From Bacillus sp. 2B10 (GTDB lineage: Bacteria > Pseudomonadota > Alphaproteobacteria > Sphingomonadales > Sphingomonadaceae), in assembly GCA_003946805.1 (NCBI GenBank), contig RPSH01000010.1:1-64000 (forward strand): DNA of 64,000 nt. Reading direction: 5' to 3'. Under the pieces are notes generated by a model. It had not been told where the DNA came from. It made no database searches and saw nothing but the letters and a program-made list of their open reading frames with translations. Positions within the stretch are counted from its first letter, which is position 1. Each line of letters begins with the position of its first letter. The position numbers and the translations under genes were made by a program. This document shows, one piece after another, positions 8,433 to 17,626 of the stretch.

Positions 8433-8536
8433 GAACGTCCTTTTGCAGCGAAGGGAATGTATCGACGGCAACGCGGCGTTCGCGCGTCAGCCCGTTGCGA
8501 AACCGGGCAATGGATCGATCGTCAGCACCGCGAGGC

Positions 8537-9772
8537 TCATTCGGCGGCCTCCAGCTGACGCTCGCCCCAAGCCGGGAACGGATCGCGCGCGTCCGTCCAC
8601 AGTGCCGGAGTGAAGGCGGCGGCGCGAACGAGGCATGCGTCGAGCCGCCGCCGGATGCGGGGCTCGTCCATGCCGATGCCGATGAACACCAGCTCCTGCC
8701 GCCGGTCGCCCCAGATCGGATCCCAGTGGCGCGCGACGAACTGTTCAAAGCGCCCATCGTCGGGCCAGTGATGCTTCGGCAGCGCCGCCCACCATTTGCC
8801 CATGCGCGCGGTCGTCGTCTGGCTGCCCGCCACCGCCAGCTCGCCGACATGGTCGGGCCGCGTCGACAGCCAGAAATGCCCCTTGGCGCGCACGACATGG
8901 TCGAGGCCGCCATCGGTCAGAAAGGCATGGAACTTCGCTGGATCGAAGGGCTGGCGCGCGCGATAGACGAAGCTTTCGATGCCATATTCCTCCGTTTCGG
9001 GCTGGTGATGGGCATAGCCATATAGCTCCTTGGCCCAGAGCGGGTGGCGCGCCGCCTTTTCCTCGTCGAACAGCCCGGTGGCGAGCACCCGGTCGAGATC
9101 GACGCGGGAATGATCGGTCGCCACGATCACGGCATCGGCGTTGAGGCTGGCCACCAGCTTCTTCACCACCGCCAGTTGCTCGGCCGACACCGACGACGCC
9201 TTGTTGACGATCACGACATCGGCGAACTCGATCTGCTCGACCAGCAGGCCGACCAGACTTCGCGTATCGTCCTCACCCAGCGTTTCGCCGCGATCGGCGA
9301 GAAAGTCCTGGCTGGAATAATCGGCGAGCAGGTTCAGCGCGTCGACCACCGTCACCATCGTGTCGAGCCGCGCGACGTCGCCGAGCGAGACGCCGTCTTC
9401 GTCCCGGAACGAGAAGGTGGTGGCAACAGGCAACGGCTCGGAGATGCCGGTCGATTCGATCACGAGATAGTCGAACCGCCCCGCCTCGGCGAGCGCGCGC
9501 ACTTCGGCCAGCAGATCGTCGCGCAGCGTGCAGCAGATGCAGCCATTGGTCATCTCGACCAAGGCTTCTTCCGACCGCGAAAGCGCCGCCTCGCCGCCGC
9601 GGACGAGGTCGGCGTCGATGTTCACCTCAGACATGTCGTTGACGATCACCGCCACGCGACGCCCTTCGCGATTGGCGAGGATGTAATTCAGAAGCGTCGT
9701 CTTGCCCGCGCCGAGGAAGCCGGAAAGCACCGTCACCGGTAGGCGACGATCGGGTTCGGAAGAGATTGCCAT
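8537..9772 (-). CDS. COG0523 (CobW/ZigA-like) GTPase, zinc-type metallochaperone
   Basis: The N-terminal GTPase has a Walker A motif GFLGAGKTT (residues 18-26), the metal-binding signature CICC (78-81 in [11 protein letters not shown]), and a guanine-specificity element NKAS. A CobW C-terminal domain follows (about 290-400). The ATG at 9772 is the best start, placing the P-loop close to the N-terminus. Members of this family load zinc into client proteins during limitation. It is the first gene of the leftward unit, 22 bp from a Zur-like box, and is separated from the M3 peptidase by 104 bp. At 411 aa it is slightly longer than the rightward paralogue, with no histidine run. Confidence 0.9.
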   Translation of the reverse strand: MAISSEPDRRLPVTVLSGFLGAGKTTLLNYILANREGRRVAVIVNDMSEVNIDADLVRGGEAALSRSEEALVEMTNGCICCTLRDDLLAEVRALAEAGRFDYLVIESTGISEPLPVATTFSFRDEDGVSLGDVARLDTMVTVVDALNLLADYSSQDFLADRGETLGEDDTRSLVGLLVEQIEFADVVIVNKASSVSAEQLAVVKKLVASLNADAVIVATDHSRVDLDRVLATGLFDEEKAARHPLWAKELYGYAHHQPETEEYGIESFVYRARQPFDPAKFHAFLTDGGLDHVVRAKGHFWLSTRPDHVGELAVAGSQTTTARMGKWWAALPKHHWPDDGRFEQFVARHWDPIWGDRRQELVFIGIGMDEPRIRRRLDACLVRAAAFTPALWTDARDPFPAWGERQLEAAE

Positions 9773-9793
9773 GACGATCCTCAAGCGCGATAC

Positions 9794-9806
9794 GTTACAA
9801 CATAAC
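9794..9806. promoter_or_regulatory. Zur-like box in the divergent zinc promoter
   Basis: GTTACAACATAAC at 9794-9806 has the outer half-sites GTTA and TAAC of the known Zur operator (GTTATANTATAAC in enterobacteria) in an AT-rich stretch otherwise unlike the region. It lies 22 bp from the start of the leftward GTPase and 21 bp from the rightward gene, so one repressor dimer could control both directions. Confidence 0.65.
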
Positions 9807-9826
9807 ATAATAGGATATGCAGGCTG

Positions 9827-10063
9827 ATGTCCAGTAGCTTTCAAGGAACGGCGTATCGCAAGCAGCGATGGCCGATGGTTGTCGCCGCGACGGGACTGGT
9901 GCTGCTCGGCACCGGCGCCTTCGCCGTGGATGCGGAAGCGGTCGAGCGGATGGTGAGCACCATCGGCGCGATCCTGTTGGCGGTCGCCCATGTCGGCAAC
10001 TGGCGCGCGGTATCGCAACGGGTCGGCCGGCGTATCGCCGGTGCGGCGGGGTGCGGGGCATGA
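9827..10063 (+). CDS. Small membrane protein, MerC-like, 78 aa
   Basis: Two hydrophobic segments (about residues 17-34 and 43-56) are joined by a short acidic loop. The end of the second helix, [14 protein letters not shown], resembles the last helix of MerC-domain proteins, which occur near zinc-regulated COG0523 genes in proteobacteria. The cysteines of full MerC transporters are absent and the protein is about half their length, so it may be a shortened or divergent version. Its TGA overlaps the ATG of the next gene (ATGA), so it is co-translated with a metallochaperone. The start at 9827 lies just past the Zur-like box. Confidence 0.6.
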   Translation: MSSSFQGTAYRKQRWPMVVAATGLVLLGTGAFAVDAEAVERMVSTIGAILLAVAHVGNWRAVSQRVGRRIAGAAGCGA

Positions 10064-11163
10064 ACGACATGCTCGCCGGTGCGGCCGGGCGCATCCCGGT
10101 ATCGGTGCTGACCGGGTTCCTGGGCAGTGGAAAGACGACCCTGCTCAACCATCTGGTGCGATCGTCCGACATGGCGCGTGCGCTGGTCGTCATCAACGAA
10201 TTCGGCGCGGTCGGGCTGGATCACGATCTGGTCACGCGCGCGAACGAGGACCTGGTGGTCGAAATGATCGGCGGTTGCCTGTGCTGCACGATCCGGGGCG
10301 ACCTGTCGCGCACGCTGCGGGAGGCCCCGTGGCGGTTCGCGCGGGAGGGCCGGTGCTGGTTCGATCGGGTGGTGATCGAAACGACCGGGCTGGCCGATCC
10401 GGCGCCGATCCTTCACACGCTGATGACCGATCCCCAGCTTGCCGCCCTCTACCGGCTCGATACGGTGTTGACCACGGTCGATGCCGCGACGGGGATGGCG
10501 ACGCTCGACGCCCAGCCCGAAGCGGTCAAGCAGATCGCGGTCGCCGACCGGCTCCTGCTGACCAAGACCGATCTGGTTGCAGCAGGCGACGCCGCGGTGC
10601 TGCGGGGTCGGCTCTCGTCGATCAACCCGGCGGCACCGATGGTCGCCGTGACCGGCGGGATCGTCGATCCGGCGACGCTGTTCGATGCCGGGATGTGGGA
10701 TCCGGCGAGCAAAAGCAGCGACGTGCGCCGGTGGCTGTCGGAAGAGGCCTATCATGCCGATCACCATCATCACCATCATCACGACGTGAACCGCCATGGC
10801 GACGGCATCCATGCGACCTGCCTCACCTTCGACACGCCGCTGGAGCCGCAGGCGTTCGAACGCTGGCTGGGGCTGCTCACGATGTTTCGCGGCCAGGACC
10901 TGCTGCGGGTGAAGGGGATCGTGCATCTGGCCGGCCACCCATGCCCGGTGGTCGTCCACGGCGTGCAGCATGTCTTCCACCCGCCGATCGAACTGGAAAA
11001 TTGGCCATCGGAGGACCGGCGAACGCGGATGGTGTTCATCACGCGCGGCATCCCCGTCGAGGAACTGCGCGGGACGCTGGCACTCATGACCCTGGGCCTG
11101 AACGACGTACAGTTGCAGGGATTGGTGGAAAGCGTGGCTGCGGAAATGTCGGCAACGGCCTGA
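10060..11163 (+). CDS. COG0523 (CobW/YjiA-like) GTPase with histidine run
   Basis: The Walker A motif is GFLGSGKTT (residues 19-27), the metal motif CLCC lies at 73-76 ([11 protein letters not shown]), and TKTD is the nucleotide-specificity element. A run of seven histidines (about 235-241) precedes the CobW C-terminal domain and is typical of members that bind or hand over zinc or nickel. The product has 367 residues. The start is fixed by the 4-bp overlap with the MerC-like gene. It differs from the leftward paralogue in having the histidine run and a shorter GTPase domain, so the two may serve different clients or metals. Confidence 0.9.
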   Translation: MNDMLAGAAGRIPVSVLTGFLGSGKTTLLNHLVRSSDMARALVVINEFGAVGLDHDLVTRANEDLVVEMIGGCLCCTIRGDLSRTLREAPWRFAREGRCWFDRVVIETTGLADPAPILHTLMTDPQLAALYRLDTVLTTVDAATGMATLDAQPEAVKQIAVADRLLLTKTDLVAAGDAAVLRGRLSSINPAAPMVAVTGGIVDPATLFDAGMWDPASKSSDVRRWLSEEAYHADHHHHHHHDVNRHGDGIHATCLTFDTPLEPQAFERWLGLLTMFRGQDLLRVKGIVHLAGHPCPVVVHGVQHVFHPPIELENWPSEDRRTRMVFITRGIPVEELRGTLALMTLGLNDVQLQGLVESVAAEMSATA

Positions 11164-11200
11164 ACGTACCGCTGCCGGCTGCAGGCGGCAACGATACCGA

Positions 11201-11947
11201 TCATCGCAGGACGAACTCTACCGGCACGACGAGGGTAATCGTCTTGCCTTGGCGATCCTCGGGCGGAGCAGGCATAGGTTGCGCACGTTGCGGCAGCGAC
11301 ATGGCTTCCCGGTCGAGCAAGGCATTGCCGGAAGTACGTTCCAACCGGCTGTCCAGTACGCGGCCACGCCGGTCCATCGTGAAACGGACCAGCGGCACGC
11401 CCTCGATCCGCGCCCGGTGTGCCGCAGGCGGATAGCGCCGGAAGCGGATGAGACGGGCCAGGACGCGCCCCTCCCAACTCTCCGGCGCAAGATTTGCCGG
11501 TGGTAGGGACGCCGGTTGCGGCGGTGGAACGGGCGCGGGCGGCGGCGATGCCGTCGGGTTCCGATCCGGCACGGGAGGCGGGGCGATCACGGTCGGCACC
11601 GCCGGGGCCGATATGATCTGGATCGGCGATGGCGGCGCGACCGGCGGCACGGGGGCATCGCGAGGCTCGGGCTGCGGCACCGGCTCTTCCGGTGGCAGCG
11701 GGGGCAAGGGCACCTCTGGCTCCGTTTCGGGTTGAAGCGGAATCATCTTCATGACCACGGGCACAGCCACCGGAGGTGGCGGCGTATAGCTTCGCCAGCC
11801 CAGCAGTAGCGCGGCGAGCACCAGCGCGTGGACGATGAAACTCGCGATCAGCCCGATGGGTCGCCGGTTCGATCGCGCCCCGTAACGCCCGGTCGGTCGG
11901 TTATCAGACGCGGGCAAGGCGTACCTCCCCCTTTCCACTACGGCCAA
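11201..11947 (-). CDS. tonB: TonB energy-transducing protein
   Basis: The protein carries proton-motive energy from ExbBD to outer-membrane receptors. After a basic cytoplasmic segment there is one membrane anchor (about residues 32-51, LIASFIVHALVLAALLLGW), a long proline-rich periplasmic spacer with Pro-Glu and Pro-Pro repeats (about 54-160), and a TonB C-terminal domain beginning around the YPPAAHRARIEG motif. Length (248 aa) is normal. Its start region overlaps the end of the PepSY gene by 44 bp, placing it as the last gene of the iron block. No exbB or exbD is next to it, so it must use those encoded elsewhere. Confidence 0.92.
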   Translation of the reverse strand: MAVVERGRYALPASDNRPTGRYGARSNRRPIGLIASFIVHALVLAALLLGWRSYTPPPPVAVPVVMKMIPLQPETEPEVPLPPLPPEEPVPQPEPRDAPVPPVAPPSPIQIISAPAVPTVIAPPPVPDRNPTASPPPAPVPPPQPASLPPANLAPESWEGRVLARLIRFRRYPPAAHRARIEGVPLVRFTMDRRGRVLDSRLERTSGNALLDREAMSLPQRAQPMPAPPEDRQGKTITLVVPVEFVLR

Positions 11948-13079
11948 GCCGTCCAGTCCGCTTGCGCAGCCAGATCCAGATGCCGGTGATCGAGAGTCCC
12001 GCGACGGTCAGGCCGGTCAGGCAGACGAGGATGCGCCCTGCCAGTCCGCCGGCATCGCCCGAATGGAGCGGGAACATGAGATCAATTACCTTGTCCCCGC
12101 TGGCGCCGGTGCCCGCCCCCGCGACCGCGATCGAGCGGCAGCCATCGCCCGCGACATGGACGATCAGCGGCCCGGCCCCCGCCGTGTCGGCGTGGCGCAG
12201 TTTGACCCGGTACATGCCTTTCGCATCGAGGCGCACGACCTGTCGAACGGGCGCATCGCGGCCGATCCGGCGCGCCTCCGCGTGTGCACAGGCGACTGCC
12301 ACGTCAAATCCCGTCCATGCACCGGCAAGACGCTGCTTGCCCGGCATCGGCCATTCGACCGGCAGCACGCGCGTGAGAAGAGGCGAGAAGACCTCCTTGT
12401 ACAGATTGAGTGACACGCTGGTCACCGCCACCACCAGCAGCGCCGGCCATAGCCACAAGCCGGACGCACGGTGCCAGTCGAACATGGTACGCCAGCTGCC
12501 CGCCTTGTGCTTGATCCGCCATGACGGTGCCCATTTGCGCAGGAACGGTCGCCCGAGAGGAAGGGTCAGCGCAAAGCCGACGAAGCAGTCGAACGCCCAT
12601 GCCAGCGCCACGCCGCCCAGCAGCCACCGGCCCCACTCACCGGGCAGATGCAGATCCTGGTGAATGGCATAAAGCAGCGGGACGATATGCTGCCGGTCCA
12701 GCCGGATATCGCCCCATAGCCGGGTGCCGAGGACCGTGCCCGTGGCGGGGTCGGCGAACAGTTCGTTGACAGCGGCGGGCGTGCCGTCGGGAGCCGTCAC
12801 GAACGTTCGCACCGATCGGCCCGTGGCCTCGGGCAGCTCGATCGTCGCCACGCTCAGGTCTGGCCGCGCGCGTTCGATGCGTGCGACCAGTTCGTTCAGG
12901 GACAGCGCCGGTCGATCCGGCGCCACCCGCATCATCGCCGGGTTGAGCCATCCGTCCACCTCCTTCTCAAAGGCGATGACCGCGCCGGTCAGCCCCGTGA
13001 CGACGAGGAAGCCGGCAATGGTCAGCCCGACATAGCGGTGGAGCCGGACCAGCAGGGCGCGGATCGATGAACGGGACAC
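11904..13079 (-). CDS. PepSY-associated membrane protein of iron-uptake loci
   Basis: The protein has four membrane segments (the first about residues 14-36, GLTIAGFLVVTGLTGAVIAF, others near 145-165, 190-215 and 335-360) and PepSY-type periplasmic domains between. These proteins are encoded beside siderophore receptors and are thought to reduce ferric siderophores or strip iron in the periplasm. I chose the GTG at 13079 (VSRSSIRALLVRLHRYVG), one base after the receptor's stop codon; the frame is open further upstream but would overlap the receptor gene. Confidence 0.85.
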   Translation of the reverse strand: MSRSSIRALLVRLHRYVGLTIAGFLVVTGLTGAVIAFEKEVDGWLNPAMMRVAPDRPALSLNELVARIERARPDLSVATIELPEATGRSVRTFVTAPDGTPAAVNELFADPATGTVLGTRLWGDIRLDRQHIVPLLYAIHQDLHLPGEWGRWLLGGVALAWAFDCFVGFALTLPLGRPFLRKWAPSWRIKHKAGSWRTMFDWHRASGLWLWPALLVVAVTSVSLNLYKEVFSPLLTRVLPVEWPMPGKQRLAGAWTGFDVAVACAHAEARRIGRDAPVRQVVRLDAKGMYRVKLRHADTAGAGPLIVHVAGDGCRSIAVAGAGTGASGDKVIDLMFPLHSGDAGGLAGRILVCLTGLTVAGLSITGIWIWLRKRTGRLGRSGKGEVRLARV

Positions 13080-13080
13080 T

Positions 13081-15570
13081 TTACCAGCGATAACCCACCG
13101 ACAGACGCGCATCGCGCGCATAGCCGAGCGCGCAGAACTCCGCACCACCACGGGCAAAGGCGCATTGCGTGGCGAAGCGCTTGTCGAACAGGTTGTTGAC
13201 GTTGAGCGCGATGCGGAAACGGCGCACGTCCCATGATACCAGCGCATCGGCGAGGAGATACTCCTCGTTCTGCGGCACCACTACCAGCGCTGGCGTCGTC
13301 GCGGTCGCGGCGCGCAGCAGGGTCGGCAACGATCCCGGATGTTGCGCGGTGTAACGCAGGCCGGCGCCGAGGCTGAGCGTACCGAGCGTCACGTCCTCGA
13401 CCCGATACTTGCCCCACAGCGAGGCGGTATGGGGCGGCGCGCTGAACGGCCGGGCACCGGTGGCGAACGGCGTGTTGGAGCGCAGGATTTCAGCGTCGAG
13501 ATAGGCGTAATTGGCGATTACCGACAGGTTGCGCGTGATCTCGCCCCGGGCTTCCAGTTCGACGCCGCGCGAGCGCTGCTTGCCGGTCTGGATGATGAGC
13601 GCCGGGTTGTTGGGTGAGGGCGTGCGCAGATTGTACTGCACCAGATCGAACACCGCGGCGGTGAAGGACACCTCGCTGCCGACCGGCGTGTAGCGTACGC
13701 CCGCCTCCCACTGGCGTCCCTTTTCGGGTTCGAACGGCTGACCCTGCGCATCCAGTCCGGTCACGGTGCCGATCGGCGGCTGGAACGAGCTGGACCAGCT
13801 GACGTAAGGCGCGAGCCCGTTCGCCGCCTCGTAGATCAGGCCGGCACGCCCCGTGAAGGCGTTGTCCCGGCGCTTGCGGGTCAGCGTTGTGTACCGCGCC
13901 GTCGCAGTCGACCGTCCTTCGTTATAGGTATCCACGACGGCGCGATCATATCGTCCGCCGAGATTGAGCTTCAGGCCGCTGCCGAAATCGATCAGATCCT
14001 GCGCGTAGAAGCCGGTCTGCTGGATGCCGGCCAGCGTGTAGTCCGAACGGAAATTATTGGTCCAGTCGGGGTTGCCGTAATTGGGCGCGATCAGGTCGAG
14101 CGGCCCGAAGTTGTTGACCGTGAAGAAGGGCTGTTCGTAGTCCGACCCGAAATGGTCGACGCCGATCGCGACGCGGTGACCGATACCGCCGGTCGAGAAG
14201 CCACCCTCCACCCGTACGTCGGCGGTCCACGTCTTTTCCGAATCCGGGCGCACCCAGGCGATGCGGTTGATGCTGCGCTGGTCGGCGCGCAGGCCAAAAT
14301 TGCGCGTTTCACGCCGGTCGTTCTCGGCGTCGCTCCACCGACCCATCGCATGGAAGGTCCATTGGTCATTCAGCGCGTGGTCGAGGATGACCGAGGCCGT
14401 GATCGACTCCTTCATGTGGTACGACCCCGGACCGTTGATGTTCAGGTCCTCCGCGGCAGGCCCGAAGGGCGTGACGCGGTAATAGGGCGTGACGAAGCCG
14501 CGCCGATCTTTCTGATACTGGCCCAGCACCTGCAACCGCGTGCGTCCGTCGTCCCAGCCGATCGCGGGTGCGATGTAGATGCGGTCGTCCGACAGGAAGC
14601 GCCACTGCGTGTCCGCATCGCGCACCACCGCGGTCAGGCGCGCGGTGAGCTGGCCCGAGGCGTCCAGCGCACCGCCCACGTCCAGATTGCCCTGGATGCG
14701 ATCGAAGCTGCCGACTGTCACCTCGACCGTGTTGGCCATGTCGGCGCGCGGTCGCTTGGTCACGGCGTTGACGAGGCCGCCAGGCGCCGCCTGGCCGAAG
14801 GTGATCGAGGCCGGGCCCCGCACGATCTCCAGCCGTTCCAGTCCGAACGGTTCGAGGTTGGTCATGAAGCCGTTCTGGATCAGGCGCGTGCCGTCGCGGT
14901 AGAGGCCGGTGCCCGTCAGGCCGAAACCGCGCAACGTGATCTCGTCCTGCGTGGTGAAGTAATCGAGCTGATTGGCACCGACGACGTAGCGCACGGCCTC
15001 CTGTACGCTTTGCACCGACTGGTCTCGGATCTGGTCGGCGGTGACGACGCTGACGCTCTGCGGCGTTTCCGCCAGCGTCATGTCCATCTTGCCGCCTGCG
15101 GTGCTGCGCTCGGCACGATAGGCACGGTCGGGATCGGTCGCGGCACGCTCGACCAACCCGCCTTGTGCGCCCTCGACCCGCACCGGGCCGAGCCGGGTCG
15201 CGCCCTGCGACGCGGGAGCATCGGCGGCGGGTGCGGGTTCGACCTGTACGGTGCGCGCCGCCGAGTAGCGCCAGCGGTGGCCGCTGCCCTGCAGCAAGCG
15301 GGTCAGCGCCGTTTCGACCGGCATCGTGCCCGCGAGCGGCGATGCCTGCCGCCCGGTCAGGTCGCCCGACACCAGAATGCGGATACCGGCCTGATCCGCC
15401 AGCGCGGTCAGCGCGGTGTCGAGCGGCTGCGGCGCGATCGACATCGCGATCGCCGGCGACGCGTCGGCCTGCTGCGCCCACGACGACACGGGTATCGCGA
15501 CCAGCGTAGCGCTGATCGCCAGCACGGCCACGTCGGTACGGCGCACCGCCTGTCTGATGTTCATATCCAT
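13081..15570 (-). CDS. TonB-dependent ferric-siderophore receptor with N-terminal signalling domain
   Basis: A signal peptide ending in SSWAQ (about residue 32) precedes an STN signalling domain (about 45-110), which talks to FecR across the periplasm. Plug motifs (ETPQSVSVVT, LRGFGLTGTGLYRDG, LEIVRGPASITFGQAAPGG) are those of the FhuA/FpvA siderophore branch, followed by a barrel ending DARLSVGYRW with terminal aromatic. At 829 residues it has full length. The fecI-fecR genes directly upstream and the Fur-like box at 15599-15617 support iron-dependent, substrate-induced expression. An ATG six bases downstream (15564) is an equally good start. The siderophore cannot be named from sequence. 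Confidence 0.93.
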   Translation of the reverse strand: MDMNIRQAVRRTDVAVLAISATLVAIPVSSWAQQADASPAIAMSIAPQPLDTALTALADQAGIRILVSGDLTGRQASPLAGTMPVETALTRLLQGSGHRWRYSAARTVQVEPAPAADAPASQGATRLGPVRVEGAQGGLVERAATDPDRAYRAERSTAGGKMDMTLAETPQSVSVVTADQIRDQSVQSVQEAVRYVVGANQLDYFTTQDEITLRGFGLTGTGLYRDGTRLIQNGFMTNLEPFGLERLEIVRGPASITFGQAAPGGLVNAVTKRPRADMANTVEVTVGSFDRIQGNLDVGGALDASGQLTARLTAVVRDADTQWRFLSDDRIYIAPAIGWDDGRTRLQVLGQYQKDRRGFVTPYYRVTPFGPAAEDLNINGPGSYHMKESITASVILDHALNDQWTFHAMGRWSDAENDRRETRNFGLRADQRSINRIAWVRPDSEKTWTADVRVEGGFSTGGIGHRVAIGVDHFGSDYEQPFFTVNNFGPLDLIAPNYGNPDWTNNFRSDYTLAGIQQTGFYAQDLIDFGSGLKLNLGGRYDRAVVDTYNEGRSTATARYTTLTRKRRDNAFTGRAGLIYEAANGLAPYVSWSSSFQPPIGTVTGLDAQGQPFEPEKGRQWEAGVRYTPVGSEVSFTAAVFDLVQYNLRTPSPNNPALIIQTGKQRSRGVELEARGEITRNLSVIANYAYLDAEILRSNTPFATGARPFSAPPHTASLWGKYRVEDVTLGTLSLGAGLRYTAQHPGSLPTLLRAATATTPALVVVPQNEEYLLADALVSWDVRRFRIALNVNNLFDKRFATQCAFARGGAEFCALGYARDARLSVGYRW

Positions 15571-15598
15571 AGCCCCCGATCGTTCCGAATGACGTCGT

Positions 15599-15617
15599 GA
15601 TAACGACTCTCATTACC
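15599..15617. promoter_or_regulatory. Fur-like box upstream of the siderophore receptor
   Basis: The 19 bases GATAACGACTCTCATTACC match the classical Fur consensus at 14 of 19 positions by eye. The site lies 29 bp before the receptor's ATG, after the end of fecR, and gives the receptor its own iron-controlled promoter. Confidence 0.7.
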
Positions 15618-15659
15618 AATGACGCTGGATGGAGGCAGTCTTGCAGCGGCCGGCGAAAT

Positions 15660-16592
15660 TTATTTCGATCGGTACAGCAGCGTCAGGCCGGGCACGCGAT
15701 CGATCCGCGCGCCGGTCGCATCGGCGATCGCGCGGAACAGGCCATCGGGATCGCCGATCTCGAACACGCCGCTGAGCCGCGCCGAGCGTAGTCCTTCACC
15801 GAGCACAACGATCCGGGCGGGCGTATAGCGCTGCATGTCCGCGACGATCGCGGCCACCGTCATGCGCTGGAAGATCAGCTTGCCGCGCAACCATGCCGTG
15901 GCGGCGGTCGGCGACACCATGGTCATGGGGCTCAGCACGGTGCCGGCAAAGGCGATCGCCTGACCCGCGTACAGGCGTGTCGTCCGGCCGCCGACCGCGA
16001 CATCGAGCATGCCGCGCACCGCCGTCACATCGCAGCGCCCGTCCAGCGTGCGAAGAAGGACATCGCCACCGTGGCAGCGGACGACGCCCTCGCCGGCGAT
16101 GGCGTAGAACGGGCGCGTGCCCCGCCCTGCATTGGCGAACAGCACCTCCCCGGTATGAACCGTCGCCTCGGGTCCATCACGCCCATCGCCGATCGAGAAG
16201 GCGCTGGCTGTGTTCATCCAGGCGACCGTGCCGTCGGCAAGTGCGACACGCCGCTGTTCGCCAACGCGCGTGGCATGATCCGCCAGCCACCCCGAGACAG
16301 GCATGATGGTCCGATCGACGGTAAAGGCGGTCACCGCCGCGGCTGCAATACCCCCGGCCAGCATCCTGCGTCTGGTCGGATGCGCCGCGTGCGTATTGCG
16401 GGCTGTCCGGTGCCAGAGGGCTGCTTCGCTGCGATCAATGTCGGCGAGTAGTCCTTCCGCCGCAGCCATCGCTTCCTCATGCGCGGACGATCGCGCCCGC
16501 CAGGCCGCGATCTGCTTGCCGCCGTCAGGCGACACCAGCAGCGCGATCGCTTCATCGCTCAGCCTTGCGCTGCGGGCGATGCGCCGGATCAT
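15660..16592 (-). CDS. FecR-family anti-sigma factor/sensor
   Basis: The N-terminal about 85 residues form the cytoplasmic anti-sigma domain, with the WRARSSAHEEAMAAAE region typical of DUF4880. A basic RRRM and one membrane segment (about 75-95) follow, then the FecR periplasmic domain, including LADGTVAWMNTASAF, and a C-terminal STN-like part that contacts the receptor. The product has 310 residues. It lies between the sigma factor (115 bp upstream) and the receptor, the standard order for cell-surface signalling. Confidence 0.9.
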   Translation of the reverse strand: MIRRIARSARLSDEAIALLVSPDGGKQIAAWRARSSAHEEAMAAAEGLLADIDRSEAALWHRTARNTHAAHPTRRRMLAGGIAAAAVTAFTVDRTIMPVSGWLADHATRVGEQRRVALADGTVAWMNTASAFSIGDGRDGPEATVHTGEVLFANAGRGTRPFYAIAGEGVVRCHGGDVLLRTLDGRCDVTAVRGMLDVAVGGRTTRLYAGQAIAFAGTVLSPMTMVSPTAATAWLRGKLIFQRMTVAAIVADMQRYTPARIVVLGEGLRSARLSGVFEIGDPDGLFRAIADATGARIDRVPGLTLLYRSK

Positions 16593-16707
16593 GCGCCGCT
16601 CGCCATTCTGATCGCGCGCTGTTTGATTTTGCCCGCTCCCCCCGTTCGCTTGGGTTTCCGAATACCAGACGTTCTCCGGGTGCCGGACTTACAGGGTATA
16701 ATGGTGA

Positions 16708-17232
16708 TTATTCCGCGTCGAGCAGCCCGAGATGGTCGCGGCAGTGGCGTAGCGCCTGTGCCAGATACTTGGCGACCATGCTGGGCGAGACGTCAAGGCG
16801 CCGGGCGATGTCGGCATGTGACAGCCCGTCGACGCGAAACAGCAGCAAGGCCATGCGCGCGCGGGGCGGCAGCGTGGCGAGCGCCGCATCGAGTTGGCGA
16901 AGCCGGTCGCGATCAATGGCGATCGTCTCGGGTCCCGGGCATGGATCGGGCACCTGCTCGCTGTCCGCTTCGTCCTCACGGACCGTCAATTGCCGCGCGG
17001 CGCGGCGAACCCGGTCGATGGCGAGGTTCCCGGCCACACGATAGACATAGGCGTCAGCTTCGATGACGTGCGCTTCACTCTGCGCCTCGGCAATGCGGAG
17101 GTAGGTGTCGTGCACGATGTCGGCGGCTTCGTCCGTATCGCCATAGCGGCGCGCGACATGGCGAAGCAGTGCCTCGCGATGGCGCAGGAACGTCTCGATC
17201 AGCTTGCTTCGGTCCCTCACCGTGCCCCTCAT
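16708..17232 (-). CDS. ECF sigma factor, FecI-like
   Basis: Region 2 includes DEAADIVHDTYLRIAE and YVYRVAGNLAIDRVRR; region 4 includes LPPRARMALLLFRVDGLSHADI and a helix-turn-helix RRLDVSPSMVAKYLAQAL. This is the FecI type that directs transcription of siderophore receptor genes when FecR passes on a signal. I chose the ATG at 17232; an in-frame ATG at 17265 would add 11 residues. The Fur-like palindrome at 17282-17296 lies just upstream. Confidence 0.92.
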   Translation of the reverse strand: MRGTVRDRSKLIETFLRHREALLRHVARRYGDTDEAADIVHDTYLRIAEAQSEAHVIEADAYVYRVAGNLAIDRVRRAARQLTVREDEADSEQVPDPCPGPETIAIDRDRLRQLDAALATLPPRARMALLLFRVDGLSHADIARRLDVSPSMVAKYLAQALRHCRDHLGLLDAE

Positions 17233-17281
17233 GGTTGGCCGTCCGCGCAGTACGGGAACCACCATCTTGCCGCAAGCTTGT

Positions 17282-17296
17282 TGCGATCAATTCGCA
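17282..17296. promoter_or_regulatory. Fur-like palindrome upstream of fecI
   Basis: TGCGATCAATTCGCA is a TGCGA/TCGCA inverted repeat with a 5-bp centre, close to the Fur boxes known from alphaproteobacteria (GC-shifted forms of TGATAATNATTATCA). It lies 50 bp before the chosen fecI start, so iron would gate the whole signalling system. Confidence 0.55.
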
Positions 17297-17626
17297 TTTC
17301 GTGCTGCGCGCGATCTACCGGGGTTTCCAGACCATCGCCGAATTCCGGTGCGACATGAAGGCCGCGTTCAAGGCCGTGTTCTACGCGTTCGTGATGTACC
17401 TCTGGCTCGATCTAGCCTAGGCGAACAGAAATTCTCCAATGATCTGAGTGCCAACCTTTGGTCTCCGTGGGGCACCATGACCGATACCCGCAAGCGTTCG
17501 CCCAATCCGTTGAGGGACAGGCGAAACGGGGCCGGACAAGGTTGGCGTGGATGAGCAGGTGGGCAGGTTATCCTGCTCGCACTTCGTTAATCACAAGCAG
17601 CTATCGTGTTTCCGGAAGGAGACGCC
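17297..17626. other. Gap with no recognised gene
   Basis: This 330-bp stretch separates fecI from the chemoreceptor gene. A plus-strand frame ends at 17420 with KAVFYAFVMYLWLDLA, which could be the tail of a lost gene, but I do not recognise it. The last bases hold the ribosome-binding site of the chemoreceptor. Confidence 0.35.

Noticed and set aside
10762..10782. Histidine codon run as a simple sequence repeat or cloning tag
   Set aside because: It uses mixed CAC and CAT codons inside a COG0523 gene, a family in which natural histidine runs before the C-terminal domain are common.
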